A DNA stretch of 42,344 nt from positions 1 through 42,344 of the IMG/VR virus record IMGVR_UViG_3300027728_000024; one strand, written 5' to 3'. Both the position numbers and the translations under genes were made by a program. Source of the stretch: a virus. Positions 35,305 through 40,186 of the stretch are shown here, one piece after another (position 1 is the stretch's first letter; every line of letters starts with the position of its first letter). The notes beneath the pieces were generated by a model. The model had not been told where the DNA came from, made no database searches, and worked only from the letters and a program-made list of their open reading frames with translations.

Positions 35305-35380
35305 TGGATTGAGTTGGTTGGTTTGGTACTCTTAAATTATAAGGGGTAAAGGGGGCATCCTGTGCCCCCAGTGTGCCACT
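35305..35380 (-). promoter_or_regulatory. Type A cassette of array gene 8 (no Shine-Dalgarno)
   Basis: TATAAT (35336-35341), 17 nt, loop hexamer CACAGG (35359-35364), stem GGGGGCA/TGCCCCC. The leader is CCAAACCAACCAACTCAATC with no AGGA. Confidence 0.75.
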
Positions 35381-35620
35381 TTACAGATCGGTCAACATCT
35401 TGTCTAATGCAGCGGTGTCGATGGCAGGGTCCATCCAACGGGCACCGTCTGGGGTCATCTGACCGAAACCAGATTCAAGGTATGGAATGAGTGAATCATA
35501 ATGAGTGAATTGGCGGGCGACCTTATAAAGTGCCTCGTCATTCTGCAACCATAGTGATACATTCCAGGTTTCCCAGTTTGCCCATTCGTTGAAGGTTTCG
35601 GTTTGAGTTGAGCAGGTCAT
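35381..35620 (-). CDS. Array gene 9, NWETWNV-motif small protein (79 aa)
   Basis: A 79-aa protein. The segment NEWANWETWNVSLWLQNDEA (residues 11-30) is a recurring signature of small phage and plasmid proteins of unknown function. The C-terminus is helical (DPAIDTAALDKMLTDL). The promoter is strong (TTGACA/TATAAT) but the leader has no Shine-Dalgarno. Confidence 0.8.
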   Translation of the reverse strand: MTCSTQTETFNEWANWETWNVSLWLQNDEALYKVARQFTHYDSLIPYLESGFGQMTPDGARWMDPAIDTAALDKMLTDL

Positions 35621-35697
35621 TGGTTTGAGTTGGTTGGTTTGGTACTCTTAAATTATAAGGGGTAAAGGGGCAGGTGTCAACCCTGCCCCCCATCAAA
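35621..35697 (-). promoter_or_regulatory. Type A cassette of array gene 9 (consensus promoter, no Shine-Dalgarno)
   Basis: TTGACA (35675-35680), 17 nt, TATAAT (35652-35657): a perfect sigma70 consensus with the -35 in the hairpin loop. The leader is CA-rich (CCAACCAACTCAAACC). Confidence 0.87.
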
Positions 35698-35868
35698 TTA
35701 TCTGGGCAGCGGGGGGCAGTTAATTGCATTGTTGCTACGGTGACAGATTTCTGCGATCTCTGCCTCAAGCATGGCATCGACAGACCTGGCAACCCAGACA
35801 GCGCCGACAATGCTAACCATTGAAAAGCATAGGATCAAGATTCCGGTTTGAAAGTTGCGTTCTGACAT
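35698..35868 (-). CDS. Array gene 10, small single-pass membrane protein (56 aa)
   Basis: A 56-aa ORF: MSERNFQTGILILCFSMVSI then VGAVWVARSVDAMLEAEIAE. Residues of about 9-26 form one hydrophobic membrane segment, followed by a short soluble tail with two Cys (EICHRSNNAINCPPLPR). It could be an inner-membrane early protein (for example affecting transport or superinfection); that is inference. Confidence 0.75.
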   Translation of the reverse strand: MSERNFQTGILILCFSMVSIVGAVWVARSVDAMLEAEIAEICHRSNNAINCPPLPR

Positions 35869-35942
35869 TGGTTTGAGTTGGTTGGTTTGCTCTTAAATCT
35901 TAGTCGGTGAAGGGGCAGGTGTCAACCCTGCCCCCGTAGGGG
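35869..35942 (-). promoter_or_regulatory. Type A cassette of array gene 10
   Basis: TTGACA (35920-35925), 17 nt, TAAGAT (35897-35902), loop-borne -35. SD-less CA-rich leader. Confidence 0.85.
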
Positions 35943-36185
35943 TCAGACTGCAACCCAGTAGGAATTCACACAGTCGGGACGCTTTGCACCGATTTCACTT
36001 TGCTCGACCATAATGATCTCAGCATCGGGGCAGGATGATCTCCACCCCTGACACTTGGCATAGCAGTCTGCCAAACTTTTAGAATATCCAAAGGTGCTTG
36101 TGATCGCACCATTTACCACCTGTGCCACGGCAAAGGGGTAGTCAACGGGGCAGAGAATTGTCTTAAGGGGTTTGGGGGTGGTCAT
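35943..36185 (-). CDS. Array gene 11, Cys-containing small protein (80 aa)
   Basis: An 80-aa protein: MTTPKPLKTILCPVDYPFAV start, CYAKCQGWRSSCPDAEIIMV in the middle. Five Cys (one in LCPVD, two in CYAKC, one in SSCPD, one in PDCVN) could bind a metal or form disulfides. Family not recognised. It has AAAGGAACC before ATG. Confidence 0.74.
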   Translation of the reverse strand: MTTPKPLKTILCPVDYPFAVAQVVNGAITSTFGYSKSLADCYAKCQGWRSSCPDAEIIMVEQSEIGAKRPDCVNSYWVAV

Positions 36186-36232
36186 TGGTTGGGTTCCTTT
36201 GGTACTCTTAAATTATAAGGGGTCAGCGGAGC
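36186..36232 (-). promoter_or_regulatory. Short cassette of array gene 11 without GC stem
   Basis: TATAAT at 36212-36217 and AAAGGAACC are present, but the usual GC stem is absent. The -35 place (TGCCTA) falls in the 3' end of gene 12, whose TAG stop is part of it. Confidence 0.65.
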
Positions 36233-36406
36233 CTAGGCATCGCTGTCTGTGCCAGTCTGGCAACCGTCCTGATTGGCATAGTATTGTGCCCGATCATATG
36301 CTCTCATCTCATCGGCATCCTGCAGATCCATGTCCTGCTGAATCCAGCGGCGGTGCAGTGCAAGGGGTGACGCAGTCTTGGCACGGTAGGAGCGGGAAAT
36401 TGGCAT
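36233..36406 (-). CDS. Array gene 12, small unknown protein (57 aa)
   Basis: A 57-aa ORF: MPISRSYRAKTASPLALHRR, WIQQDMDLQDADEMRAYDRA, ending GCQTGTDSDA. It has a basic N-terminus and an acidic, Asp-rich C-terminus. No family is recognised. The leader lacks a Shine-Dalgarno. Confidence 0.72.
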   Translation of the reverse strand: MPISRSYRAKTASPLALHRRWIQQDMDLQDADEMRAYDRAQYYANQDGCQTGTDSDA

Positions 36407-36477
36407 GGTCTCGGTTGGTTGGTTTGGTCTTAAATTATAAGGGGTAAAGGGGGCATCCTGTGCCCCCAGTGTGCCAC
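36407..36477 (-). promoter_or_regulatory. Type A cassette of array gene 12
   Basis: TATAAT (36434-36439), 17 nt, loop hexamer CACAGG (36457-36462), stem GGGGGCA/TGCCCCC; SD-less leader. Confidence 0.75.
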
Positions 36478-36672
36478 TTAATCAATTGGCATACTCAAAG
36501 GTTCGGTGATCCAAATAGCACGGTCAGTTCCTACGGAAAACTGATTATCCCAGATAAAGTGACAAGATTCTTGCCGAGTCCAGTGAAACTTTTTAACGAA
36601 AAAGTCTACTGCTTCTGTCATACAAACAAACCGGTGAGTTTGTCTCATCTGAGCGGATTGAGTTTGTGTCAT
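36478..36672 (-). CDS. Array gene 13, small unknown protein (64 aa)
   Basis: A 64-aa protein: MTQTQSAQMRQTHRFVCMTE, then AVDFFVKKFHWTRQESCHFI and an aromatic C-terminal half ending PLSMPID. A compact alpha/beta fold is likely; family unknown. ATG is chosen from the cassette, though the leader (CCAACCAACCAAAA) has no Shine-Dalgarno. Confidence 0.75.
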   Translation of the reverse strand: MTQTQSAQMRQTHRFVCMTEAVDFFVKKFHWTRQESCHFIWDNQFSVGTDRAIWITEPLSMPID

Positions 36673-36752
36673 TTTTGGTTGGTTGGTTGGTTTGGTACTC
36701 TTAAATTATAAGGGGTGAAGGGGGCATCCTGTGCCCCCAGTGTGCCAGTGCC
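36673..36752 (-). promoter_or_regulatory. Type A cassette of array gene 13
   Basis: TATAAT (36705-36710), 17 nt, loop hexamer CACAGG (36728-36733). Leader with CCAACC repeats. Confidence 0.75.
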
Positions 36753-36926
36753 TCAGGTGGAACGTCCGTCGGTATATTCTCCGATAATTGTGCCATTGAC
36801 ACGCTCATAAACGCAGGCATAACCATAGTCCTCTGAGAGTGAAAAGCACAGGTCCCATGCTCGGTCCTCATCGGTAGTAGTGTTCTCCCAGGGGGCAGAG
36901 GGGCAGCGAACATCGAGTCTTTGCAT
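36753..36926 (-). CDS. Array gene 14, small acidic protein (57 aa)
   Basis: A 57-aa ORF: MQRLDVRCPSAPWENTTTDE, DRAWDLCFSLSEDYGYACVY, ending IGEYTDGRST. 'EDYGYACVYERVNGTIIGEY' looks like a beta hairpin. Open frames of 70 and 74 aa in other phases here are shadows, because the cassette and AAAGGAACC point to this ATG. Family unknown. Confidence 0.75.
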   Translation of the reverse strand: MQRLDVRCPSAPWENTTTDEDRAWDLCFSLSEDYGYACVYERVNGTIIGEYTDGRST

Positions 36927-37051
36927 TGGTTGGGTTCCTTTGGTTTGGTACTCTTAAATTATAAGGGGTCAGGTGGCAGGTTGAGAGGGGCAGTGTGCCA
37001 CCTCCCGAACTGTCACTTGATAAGGGGGGCATTGCTGCCCCCCGTGGTAGA
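36927..37051 (-). promoter_or_regulatory. Double cassette of array gene 14 (empty-cassette footprint)
   Basis: Two stem-loops lie in one 125-nt gap. Next to gene 15 is GGGGGGCA/TGCCCCCC (37024-37043), followed on the minus strand by a truncated TTATCAAG. Next to gene 14 is GGTGGCA/TGCCACC (36972-37002) with TATAAT at 36958-36963. Between them is a TGACAGTTCGGGAGGTGGCA stretch like the 3' end of array gene 1. Confidence 0.7.
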
Positions 37052-37270
37052 TCAGGCAATGGTTGCCTTGAGTGCCTCGCCACGGATGGCAAGGTTGATG
37101 AACTTACCCACTGAATCTTCGTTATTAATCACCAGTTGGAGATCGGTAACAAAATTAGCAGGATCTGCAACGTCATAGGTGTAATCGCGACCACCGTTGA
37201 AGGTGACAACAACTTGACCATCTTGAACATCTGAGATGTTGTCGATTGCGGAAGATTCGAATTTGAACAT
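37052..37270 (-). CDS. Array gene 15, KTSC-like domain protein (72 aa)
   Basis: A 72-aa protein from ATG at 37270 (MFKFESSAIDNISDVQDGQV); an upstream GTG would include the leader and is rejected. The sequence 'F.SSAI..I.....VVVTFNGGRDYTYDV.....F...LQ....S.GKFIN.AIRG' fits the KTSC-type pattern of phage and bacterial proteins. It is a paralogue of array gene 7. Function unknown; neighbours give no clue beyond an early role. Its leader differs from all others and lacks a Shine-Dalgarno. Confidence 0.78.
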   Translation of the reverse strand: MFKFESSAIDNISDVQDGQVVVTFNGGRDYTYDVADPANFVTDLQLVINNEDSVGKFINLAIRGEALKATIA

Positions 37271-37389
37271 GATAAGAAAAAAGGATACGGTTTGAGTTGA
37301 AGTTTTTTGAGCGGGATGCTTCACCCCCGCTTGATGAATTAATTATGGCACGGATCGGGGGGCATTGCAACCCCCCTTGTGCCAGTTCC
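37271..37389 (-). promoter_or_regulatory. Divergent cassette of array gene 15
   Basis: Stem GGGGGG/CCCCCC with TTGCAA in its loop (37365-37370), then 17 nt and CATAAT (37342-37347). The same geometry as type A on a different stem and leader. A second hairpin (AGCGGG/CCCGCT) lies in the long leader. Confidence 0.75.
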
Positions 37390-37584
37390 TCAGGCGGCAC
37401 ACAGTGCCGATTCTTGGCATACTTCTCTGGTTTGGATTAATACATAATCCACCCCCAGTTCATTATCTAAATCAACCGCATATTCATTGGCAGTTGAGAA
37501 ACAATCGAACAGGCGTAAAGTATTAAAATCCTGCCCCTCATAATCTCTACCGGCGATCACTGCGAAAACTTTGGTTGATGGCAT
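37390..37584 (-). CDS. Array gene 16, small unknown protein (64 aa)
   Basis: A 64-aa protein from ATG at 37584, MPSTKVFAVIAGRDYEGQDF, then LRLFDCFSTANEYAVDLDNE and VDYVLIQTREV. The pattern 'FAVIAGRDYEGQDF.TLRLFDC.STA..Y...L....DYV.I..RE' suggests a small alpha/beta fold and resembles conserved small cyanophage proteins. The frame is open 49 codons further upstream, but that part is cassette DNA. AAAGGAACC before ATG supports this start. Confidence 0.78.
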   Translation of the reverse strand: MPSTKVFAVIAGRDYEGQDFNTLRLFDCFSTANEYAVDLDNELGVDYVLIQTREVCQESALCAA

Positions 37585-37678
37585 TGGTTGGGTTCCTTTG
37601 AGTTGGTTTACTCTTAAATTATAAGGGGTAAAGGGGGGCATTTGAACCCCCCTTGTGCCACCTTGTGAATTGGCACAA
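37585..37678 (-). promoter_or_regulatory. Type A cassette of array gene 16
   Basis: TATAAT (37618-37623), 17 nt, TTCAAA (37641-37646) in the loop of stem GGGGGG/CCCCCC (37633-37652). The preceding gene end has TTGTGCCA/TGGCACAA as an extra inverted repeat. Confidence 0.8.
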
Positions 37679-38017
37679 TCAGGCAAACATACCTGATTCG
37701 AATTCCTTAAATATAAACACCGGGACCCCATTCATGGCACCCACGAACTTACGATAGAACCAATTAAAGTCCTTTTGGTAGACACATTCACCGGCATTTC
37801 CACAGGCGGAAATGATAGCATTCAACCTAGACTTAGTGGTCTTTGATTGATACCCACCGTCAAATAAACGAATGGAGGTCTCATCAACCTCGGCAATCTT
37901 GCTGCCGTGAAGATATACCAAACTGGTATCACCTTCGGTGACAACTTTAGTGTTTCCAGATGTGAAATCACGCATGTCGTGAATTGCGTCGATCATTTGC
38001 TTTTCAATCTTGCGCAT
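37679..38017 (-). CDS. Array gene 17, conserved cyanophage protein (112 aa)
   Basis: A 112-aa protein, the largest in the array. MRKIEKQMIDAIHDMRDFTS, a beta block with VYLHGSKIAEVDETSIRLFD and the segment YQSKTTKSRLNAIISACGNA with a GECVYQKDFNWF end are conserved among T4-type cyanophages. The 'G..IA.V......LFDGG..S.TTKSRLNA' core is distinctive. Function unknown; its broad occurrence suggests a useful early role. Confidence 0.85.
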   Translation of the reverse strand: MRKIEKQMIDAIHDMRDFTSGNTKVVTEGDTSLVYLHGSKIAEVDETSIRLFDGGYQSKTTKSRLNAIISACGNAGECVYQKDFNWFYRKFVGAMNGVPVFIFKEFESGMFA

Positions 38018-38098
38018 GGGGTGGGTTCCTTTGGTACTCTTAAATCTTAGTCGGTGAAGGGGGCATCCTGTGCCCCCAGTGTGCCACTAAGGCAGGTG
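38018..38098 (-). promoter_or_regulatory. Type A cassette of array gene 17
   Basis: TAAGAT (38044-38049), 17 nt, loop hexamer CACAGG (38067-38072), stem GGGGGCA/TGCCCCC; AAAGGAACC before ATG. Confidence 0.77.
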
Positions 38099-38284
38099 TC
38101 ACATCCCCATTGCCTCGCGCAGGTCGTTGTATGCTTCGTCGTAGTAGTCAGCGTCGGAATGCTTGCCAGCGGTACGGCAGTTGCAGGCAAGGCAGATCAG
38201 AGCGGTGCGGATCCTAGACCACTGGGCCTCAGTCATAGTGACGGTGCAGAGATCCATTGGGCGGACGTTGGTGCGGACGGTCAT
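38099..38284 (-). CDS. Array gene 18, small helical protein (61 aa)
   Basis: A 61-aa protein: MTVRTNVRPMDLCTVTMTEA, QWSRIRTALICLACNCRTAG, then KHSDADYYDEAYNDLREAMG. It is helical, with three Cys in CLACNC; metal binding is possible but unproven. Full cassette upstream with AAAGGAACC. Confidence 0.75.
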   Translation of the reverse strand: MTVRTNVRPMDLCTVTMTEAQWSRIRTALICLACNCRTAGKHSDADYYDEAYNDLREAMGM

Positions 38285-38354
38285 TGGTTGGTTCCTTTGG
38301 TACTCTTAAATTATAAGGGGTCAAGAGGGGCATTGGCACCCCCCTTGTGCCACC
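38285..38354 (-). promoter_or_regulatory. Type A cassette of array gene 18
   Basis: TATAAT (38310-38315), 17 nt, TGCCAA (38333-38338) in the loop region of a GGGG..CCCC stem. The end of the preceding gene has TGTGCCA/TGGCACA with its stop codon in the loop. Confidence 0.72.
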
Positions 38355-38528
38355 TTACGGATTGGCACACTTTGAAAAGAATTTGTCAAAGTTGTCTACT
38401 ACAATTTGGCACATCTTATCATTTAATTCCTGATCATCACTATCAATGAGAGTGAGAAGATCCTGCTGAATTTGTTCTCTGGTTTGGAGTAAATATCCTT
38501 CCAGAAGTCTTTGAATTGTGAGTGTCAT
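38355..38528 (-). CDS. Array gene 19, small helical protein (57 aa), operon member
   Basis: A 57-aa ORF: MTLTIQRLLEGYLLQTREQI, QQDLLTLIDSDDQELNDKMC, ending DKFFSKCANP. All-helical; AT-richer than the surrounding cassette genes. It begins 5 nt after the 49-aa gene and is the last member of a four-gene operon. No family recognised. Confidence 0.75.
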   Translation of the reverse strand: MTLTIQRLLEGYLLQTREQIQQDLLTLIDSDDQELNDKMCQIVVDNFDKFFSKCANP

Positions 38529-38533
38529 TTTGT

Positions 38534-38683
38534 TTAATCAATACAGATAAATGAGTAATCAATAAGGTCTTCACCTTCTTCAAGATTCAGACACTCATTG
38601 ATTGCTTCAGGAATAAACTTGCGAGGATGATCATTCTCATCAATCTCAATTTCAAGTCTAATAACCCAAGTTTTAGTAGTCAT
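38534..38683 (-). CDS. Array gene 20, small acidic protein (49 aa), operon member
   Basis: A 49-aa ORF: MTTKTWVIRLEIEIDENDHP, RKFIPEAINECLNLEEGEDL, ending IDYSFICID. A strand-helix-strand layout with an acidic C-terminus. 'WVIRLEIEID....P..FIPEAI...L...ED' recurs in small cyanophage proteins as I remember them. It has no own cassette; it sits 20 nt after the TM-protein gene. Confidence 0.75.
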   Translation of the reverse strand: MTTKTWVIRLEIEIDENDHPRKFIPEAINECLNLEEGEDLIDYSFICID

Positions 38684-38703
38684 TTTGTTGGGAGTTGTGA
38701 GTG

Positions 38704-38829
38704 TCATTTGTTTAGGGGCGATTTGTAGAAGGAACGAAACACTGTAACCAGAATGATCAGGGTCGAAATAACACCTAGAAAACCTAGATAGGTGATAGTG
38801 TCACCAGTGAAGTTGAGTGTGTCGGGCAT
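38704..38829 (-). CDS. Array gene 21, tiny single-pass membrane protein (41 aa), operon member
   Basis: A 41-aa ORF: MPDTLNFTGDTITYLGFLGV then ISTLIILVTVFRSFYKSPLN. Residues of about 12-31 form one membrane helix followed by a basic end, consistent with an N-out/C-in inner-membrane peptide. ATG shares a base with the stop of gene 22 (TAATG). Role unknown. Confidence 0.72.
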   Translation of the reverse strand: MPDTLNFTGDTITYLGFLGVISTLIILVTVFRSFYKSPLNK

Positions 38830-38963
38830 TAGAAATCGAGTTTAGAATTGAGTTTGGATTCAAAAGATTGTTCGAGATCTTCGTCGATCTCGTTGTCAAA
38901 GATCTCTCTGGGAGAGTCTTGAATTTCATCCCAGAGATCGGTGTCGATGGTGTCGAATTCCAT
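38829..38963 (-). CDS. Array gene 22, very acidic small protein (44 aa), first operon gene
   Basis: A 44-aa ORF: MEFDTIDTDLWDEIQDSPRE, IFDNEIDEDLEQSFESKLNS, ending KLDF. About one third of residues are Asp/Glu, suggesting a DNA mimic or a binding peptide that targets a basic protein; that is inference. The leader carries TATAAT (38990-38995) and a GGAGG-free CACACACCTCC stretch. It heads the operon of genes 22-19. Confidence 0.72.
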   Translation of the reverse strand: MEFDTIDTDLWDEIQDSPREIFDNEIDEDLEQSFESKLNSKLDF

Positions 38964-39018
38964 TGGAGGTGTGTGTGGTTTACTCTTAAATTATAGGGGC
39001 ATTGGCGGCGATTGTGGA
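38964..39018 (-). promoter_or_regulatory. Promoter of the four-gene operon, embedded in gene 23
   Basis: TATAAT (38990-38995) with TCCACA 17 nt upstream (39013-39018). Both -35 and part of the -10 lie in the last codons of gene 23, whose TAA stop follows the TATAAT core. No GC stem is present: a cassette remnant reduced to a promoter. Confidence 0.65.
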
Positions 39019-39177
39019 GGGGTCTTGTGCCACTTTCTCAACTGCCACCACCTTACCAGTTTGCCGGTAGAAATTTTCCGCGAGTTCAACTGCCTCCTCA
39101 TAGGTGTCTGCGAAGTGGTAGAAGAAATCTTTAGACTCATAAGGTGAGAAAGTTGAAACGATGAATGGTTTTGACAT
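38986..39177 (-). CDS. Array gene 23, small unknown protein (63 aa)
   Basis: A 63-aa protein: MSKPFIVSTFSPYESKDFFY, HFADTYEEAVELAENFYRQT, then GKVVAVEKVAQDPS. Strand-helix-strand layout with 'F.TYEEAVELAENFY..TGKVV.VEKV', a pattern common in small phage proteins. The last residues (NAPII) are encoded by cassette DNA (CCTATAATT). A type B cassette precedes it. Confidence 0.77.
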   Translation of the reverse strand: MSKPFIVSTFSPYESKDFFYHFADTYEEAVELAENFYRQTGKVVAVEKVAQDPSTIAANAPII

Positions 39178-39250
39178 TGGTTTGGGGTGGTGATTGATTA
39201 CTTGTTAAGTATGGCACCCCGTAGGGGTCTTTGGGGTGCCAGTGTGGCAG
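39178..39250 (-). promoter_or_regulatory. Type B cassette, copy 1 (array gene 23)
   Basis: Stem GGCACCCC/GGGGTGCC followed directly by CATACTTAACAAGTAATC, in which TACTT/AAGTA are inverted around AAC. Leader CAATCACCACCCCAAACC, no Shine-Dalgarno. The core repeat is 39189-39240. The -10 candidate is CATACT; the -35 place is non-consensus. Confidence 0.7.
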
Positions 39251-39427
39251 TTAGGCAACTGTCATACATGCTCTCCCAGTTTGCTCTACTTCGTGCTGGA
39301 TCATATCCAGGGCCCATTTCAGACCTTCCACGGTTTCCCCACAGGTCGCCAAATCGGTTCTGGTGACCCGAATGATCATTTCGATTACTTCCAGAGCAGC
39401 GAAATCAGATCGGTTGATGGTTTCCAT
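39251..39427 (-). CDS. Array gene 24, small helical protein (58 aa)
   Basis: A 58-aa ORF: METINRSDFAALEVIEMIIR, VTRTDLATCGETVEGLKWAL, ending RACMTVA. All-helical; unknown family. The C-terminal TVA and the stop lie in the repeat CAGTTGCCTAACTG that also ends gene 25 and the 88-aa gene. Type B cassette upstream. Confidence 0.75.
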   Translation of the reverse strand: METINRSDFAALEVIEMIIRVTRTDLATCGETVEGLKWALDMIQHEVEQTGRACMTVA

Positions 39428-39497
39428 TTGGTTGGTGTGATTGATTACTTGTTAAGTATGGCACCCCTAAAGGGTCTTTGGGGTGCCAGTGTGGCAG
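39428..39497 (-). promoter_or_regulatory. Type B cassette, copy 2 (array gene 24)
   Basis: Core repeat 39438-39487, same stem and CATACTTAACAAGTAATC element as copy 1, with CCTTTA in the loop. Confidence 0.7.
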
Positions 39498-39698
39498 TTA
39501 GGCAACTGGCACAGTCTTCAACATAACATTACTCATTTTGGGTAGTGAGACTTCAGTACCCTCAGGAACTGATTTTAGCAGTCGATTGAGTAATCTTGTT
39601 CTGTTAGAGTTCTTTGATAGATCTAACTCAGTGTGAATGGGAACTAGTTCTGAAACTTTATTCTCATAAGAGAATTTAACGTAAATGGTTTGTGTCAT
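39498..39698 (-). CDS. Array gene 25, small unknown protein (66 aa)
   Basis: A 66-aa protein: MTQTIYVKFSYENKVSELVP, IHTELDLSKNSNRTRLLNRL, ending MLKTVPVA. Mixed strand/helix; no known family. The C-terminal TVPVA is shared exactly with the 88-aa protein at 40837, because both stops lie in the same repeat. Type B cassette upstream. Confidence 0.75.
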   Translation of the reverse strand: MTQTIYVKFSYENKVSELVPIHTELDLSKNSNRTRLLNRLLKSVPEGTEVSLPKMSNVMLKTVPVA

Positions 39699-39761
39699 TT
39701 GGTTGGTGTGGTGATTGATTACTTGTTAAGTATGGCACCCCTCAGGGGTCTTTGGGGTGCC
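39699..39761 (-). promoter_or_regulatory. Type B cassette, copy 3 (array gene 25)
   Basis: Core repeat 39712-39761. No gene abuts it on the upstream side; between it and the terminator at 39857 I see no ORF, only a gene-end-like TGGCACACTGG. Confidence 0.7.
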
Positions 39762-39856
39762 AGTGTGCCACTTTTAGAACTGTCCACTGCTAGGGTTTTA
39801 TGAGTCGGGTCCGTGTTATAATGAAGCTAGAACCTATTTTTGATGAGGATTAAGAC

Positions 39857-39885
39857 AAAAAAAAGGAAGGGCACCACCCCTTCCC
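39857..39885 (-). terminator. Rho-independent terminator
   Basis: On the minus strand a perfect 7-bp stem GGAAGGG/CCCTTCC (39878-39884 with 39865-39871) is followed by eight T (39857-39864). It is the only canonical intrinsic terminator with a U-tract that I find here; it ends the transcript of the 40-aa basic protein gene. Confidence 0.9.
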
Positions 39886-39984
39886 TGATTATCCAACCCA
39901 CCATTAAGTTTATGATCTTATAGTATCACCACAGGAGTCACTTTTGTGTTGAAAAGTAGAGGCAAACTCATTCCTCTTTGAGTA

Positions 39985-40107
39985 TTATTTTCTGTGTTTT
40001 GCAAGTAGACACTTGAGTGCCTGTTTTCTTGCCTTGAGCCTACCCTTACAGGTGCCTCTGGTTTGTTTGCTTTTGCCTGAATTGTGTTGCCAGTTGGGTG
40101 TTTTCAT
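39985..40107 (-). CDS. Tiny basic protein (40 aa)
   Basis: A 40-aa ORF: MKTPNWQHNSGKSKQTRGTC then KGRLKARKQALKCLLAKHRK. Very basic (about a third Lys/Arg), helical at the C-terminus, probably nucleic-acid-binding. It has a consensus-quality promoter (TTGACA, 17, TATATT) and its own terminator 100 nt beyond the stop, so it forms a single-gene transcript. No Shine-Dalgarno (AAAACCACCACCGCC leader). Confidence 0.75.
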   Translation of the reverse strand: MKTPNWQHNSGKSKQTRGTCKGRLKARKQALKCLLAKHRK

Positions 40108-40186
40108 GGCGGTGGTGGTTTTGATTACCTATGTAATATAGCAGAGATCTCGATGCTTGTCAAGTGTGTGTGCCAGTTCGAGATCT
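40108..40186 (-). promoter_or_regulatory. Type C cassette, copy 1 (40-aa gene)
   Basis: TTGACA (40158-40163), 17 nt, TATATT (40135-40140), with ATTAC/GTAAT inverted around ATAG just after the -10. The -35 lies in the loop of a 9-bp inverted repeat agatctcga/tcgagatct (40145-40153 with 40178-40186). Confidence 0.82.

Noticed and set aside
36701-37092. Minus-strand ORFs of 70 and 74 aa in other frames near array gene 14
   Set aside because: They read through the stem-loop and promoter; the cassette positions ATG at 36926 for the 57-aa frame.
37585-37731. N-terminal extension of array gene 16 to 113 aa
   Set aside because: The extra 49 codons are the cassette itself plus the end of gene 17; AAAGGAACC points to ATG at 37584.
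33434-38340. Type A stems as classical intrinsic terminators
   Set aside because: No U-tract follows any of the stems (CCCCTTTACCCC or CCCCTTGACCG follows), so canonical Rho-independent termination is not supported; the terminator at 39857-39885 is the clear example for comparison.
33155-38449. Plus-strand ORFs of 66-137 aa across the array
   Set aside because: They run through the cassettes and antisense to minus-strand genes that have promoters, leaders and correct starts; they exist because GC-rich DNA has few stops.
33410-39761. CRISPR-like regular repeats
   Set aside because: The repeats are regular, but the 'spacers' are 126-340 nt open reading frames with ATG placed right after the repeat; there are no cas genes.
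39818-39823. Plus-strand TATAAT
   Set aside because: No acceptable -35 17 nt upstream and no plus-strand gene or structured RNA behind it.
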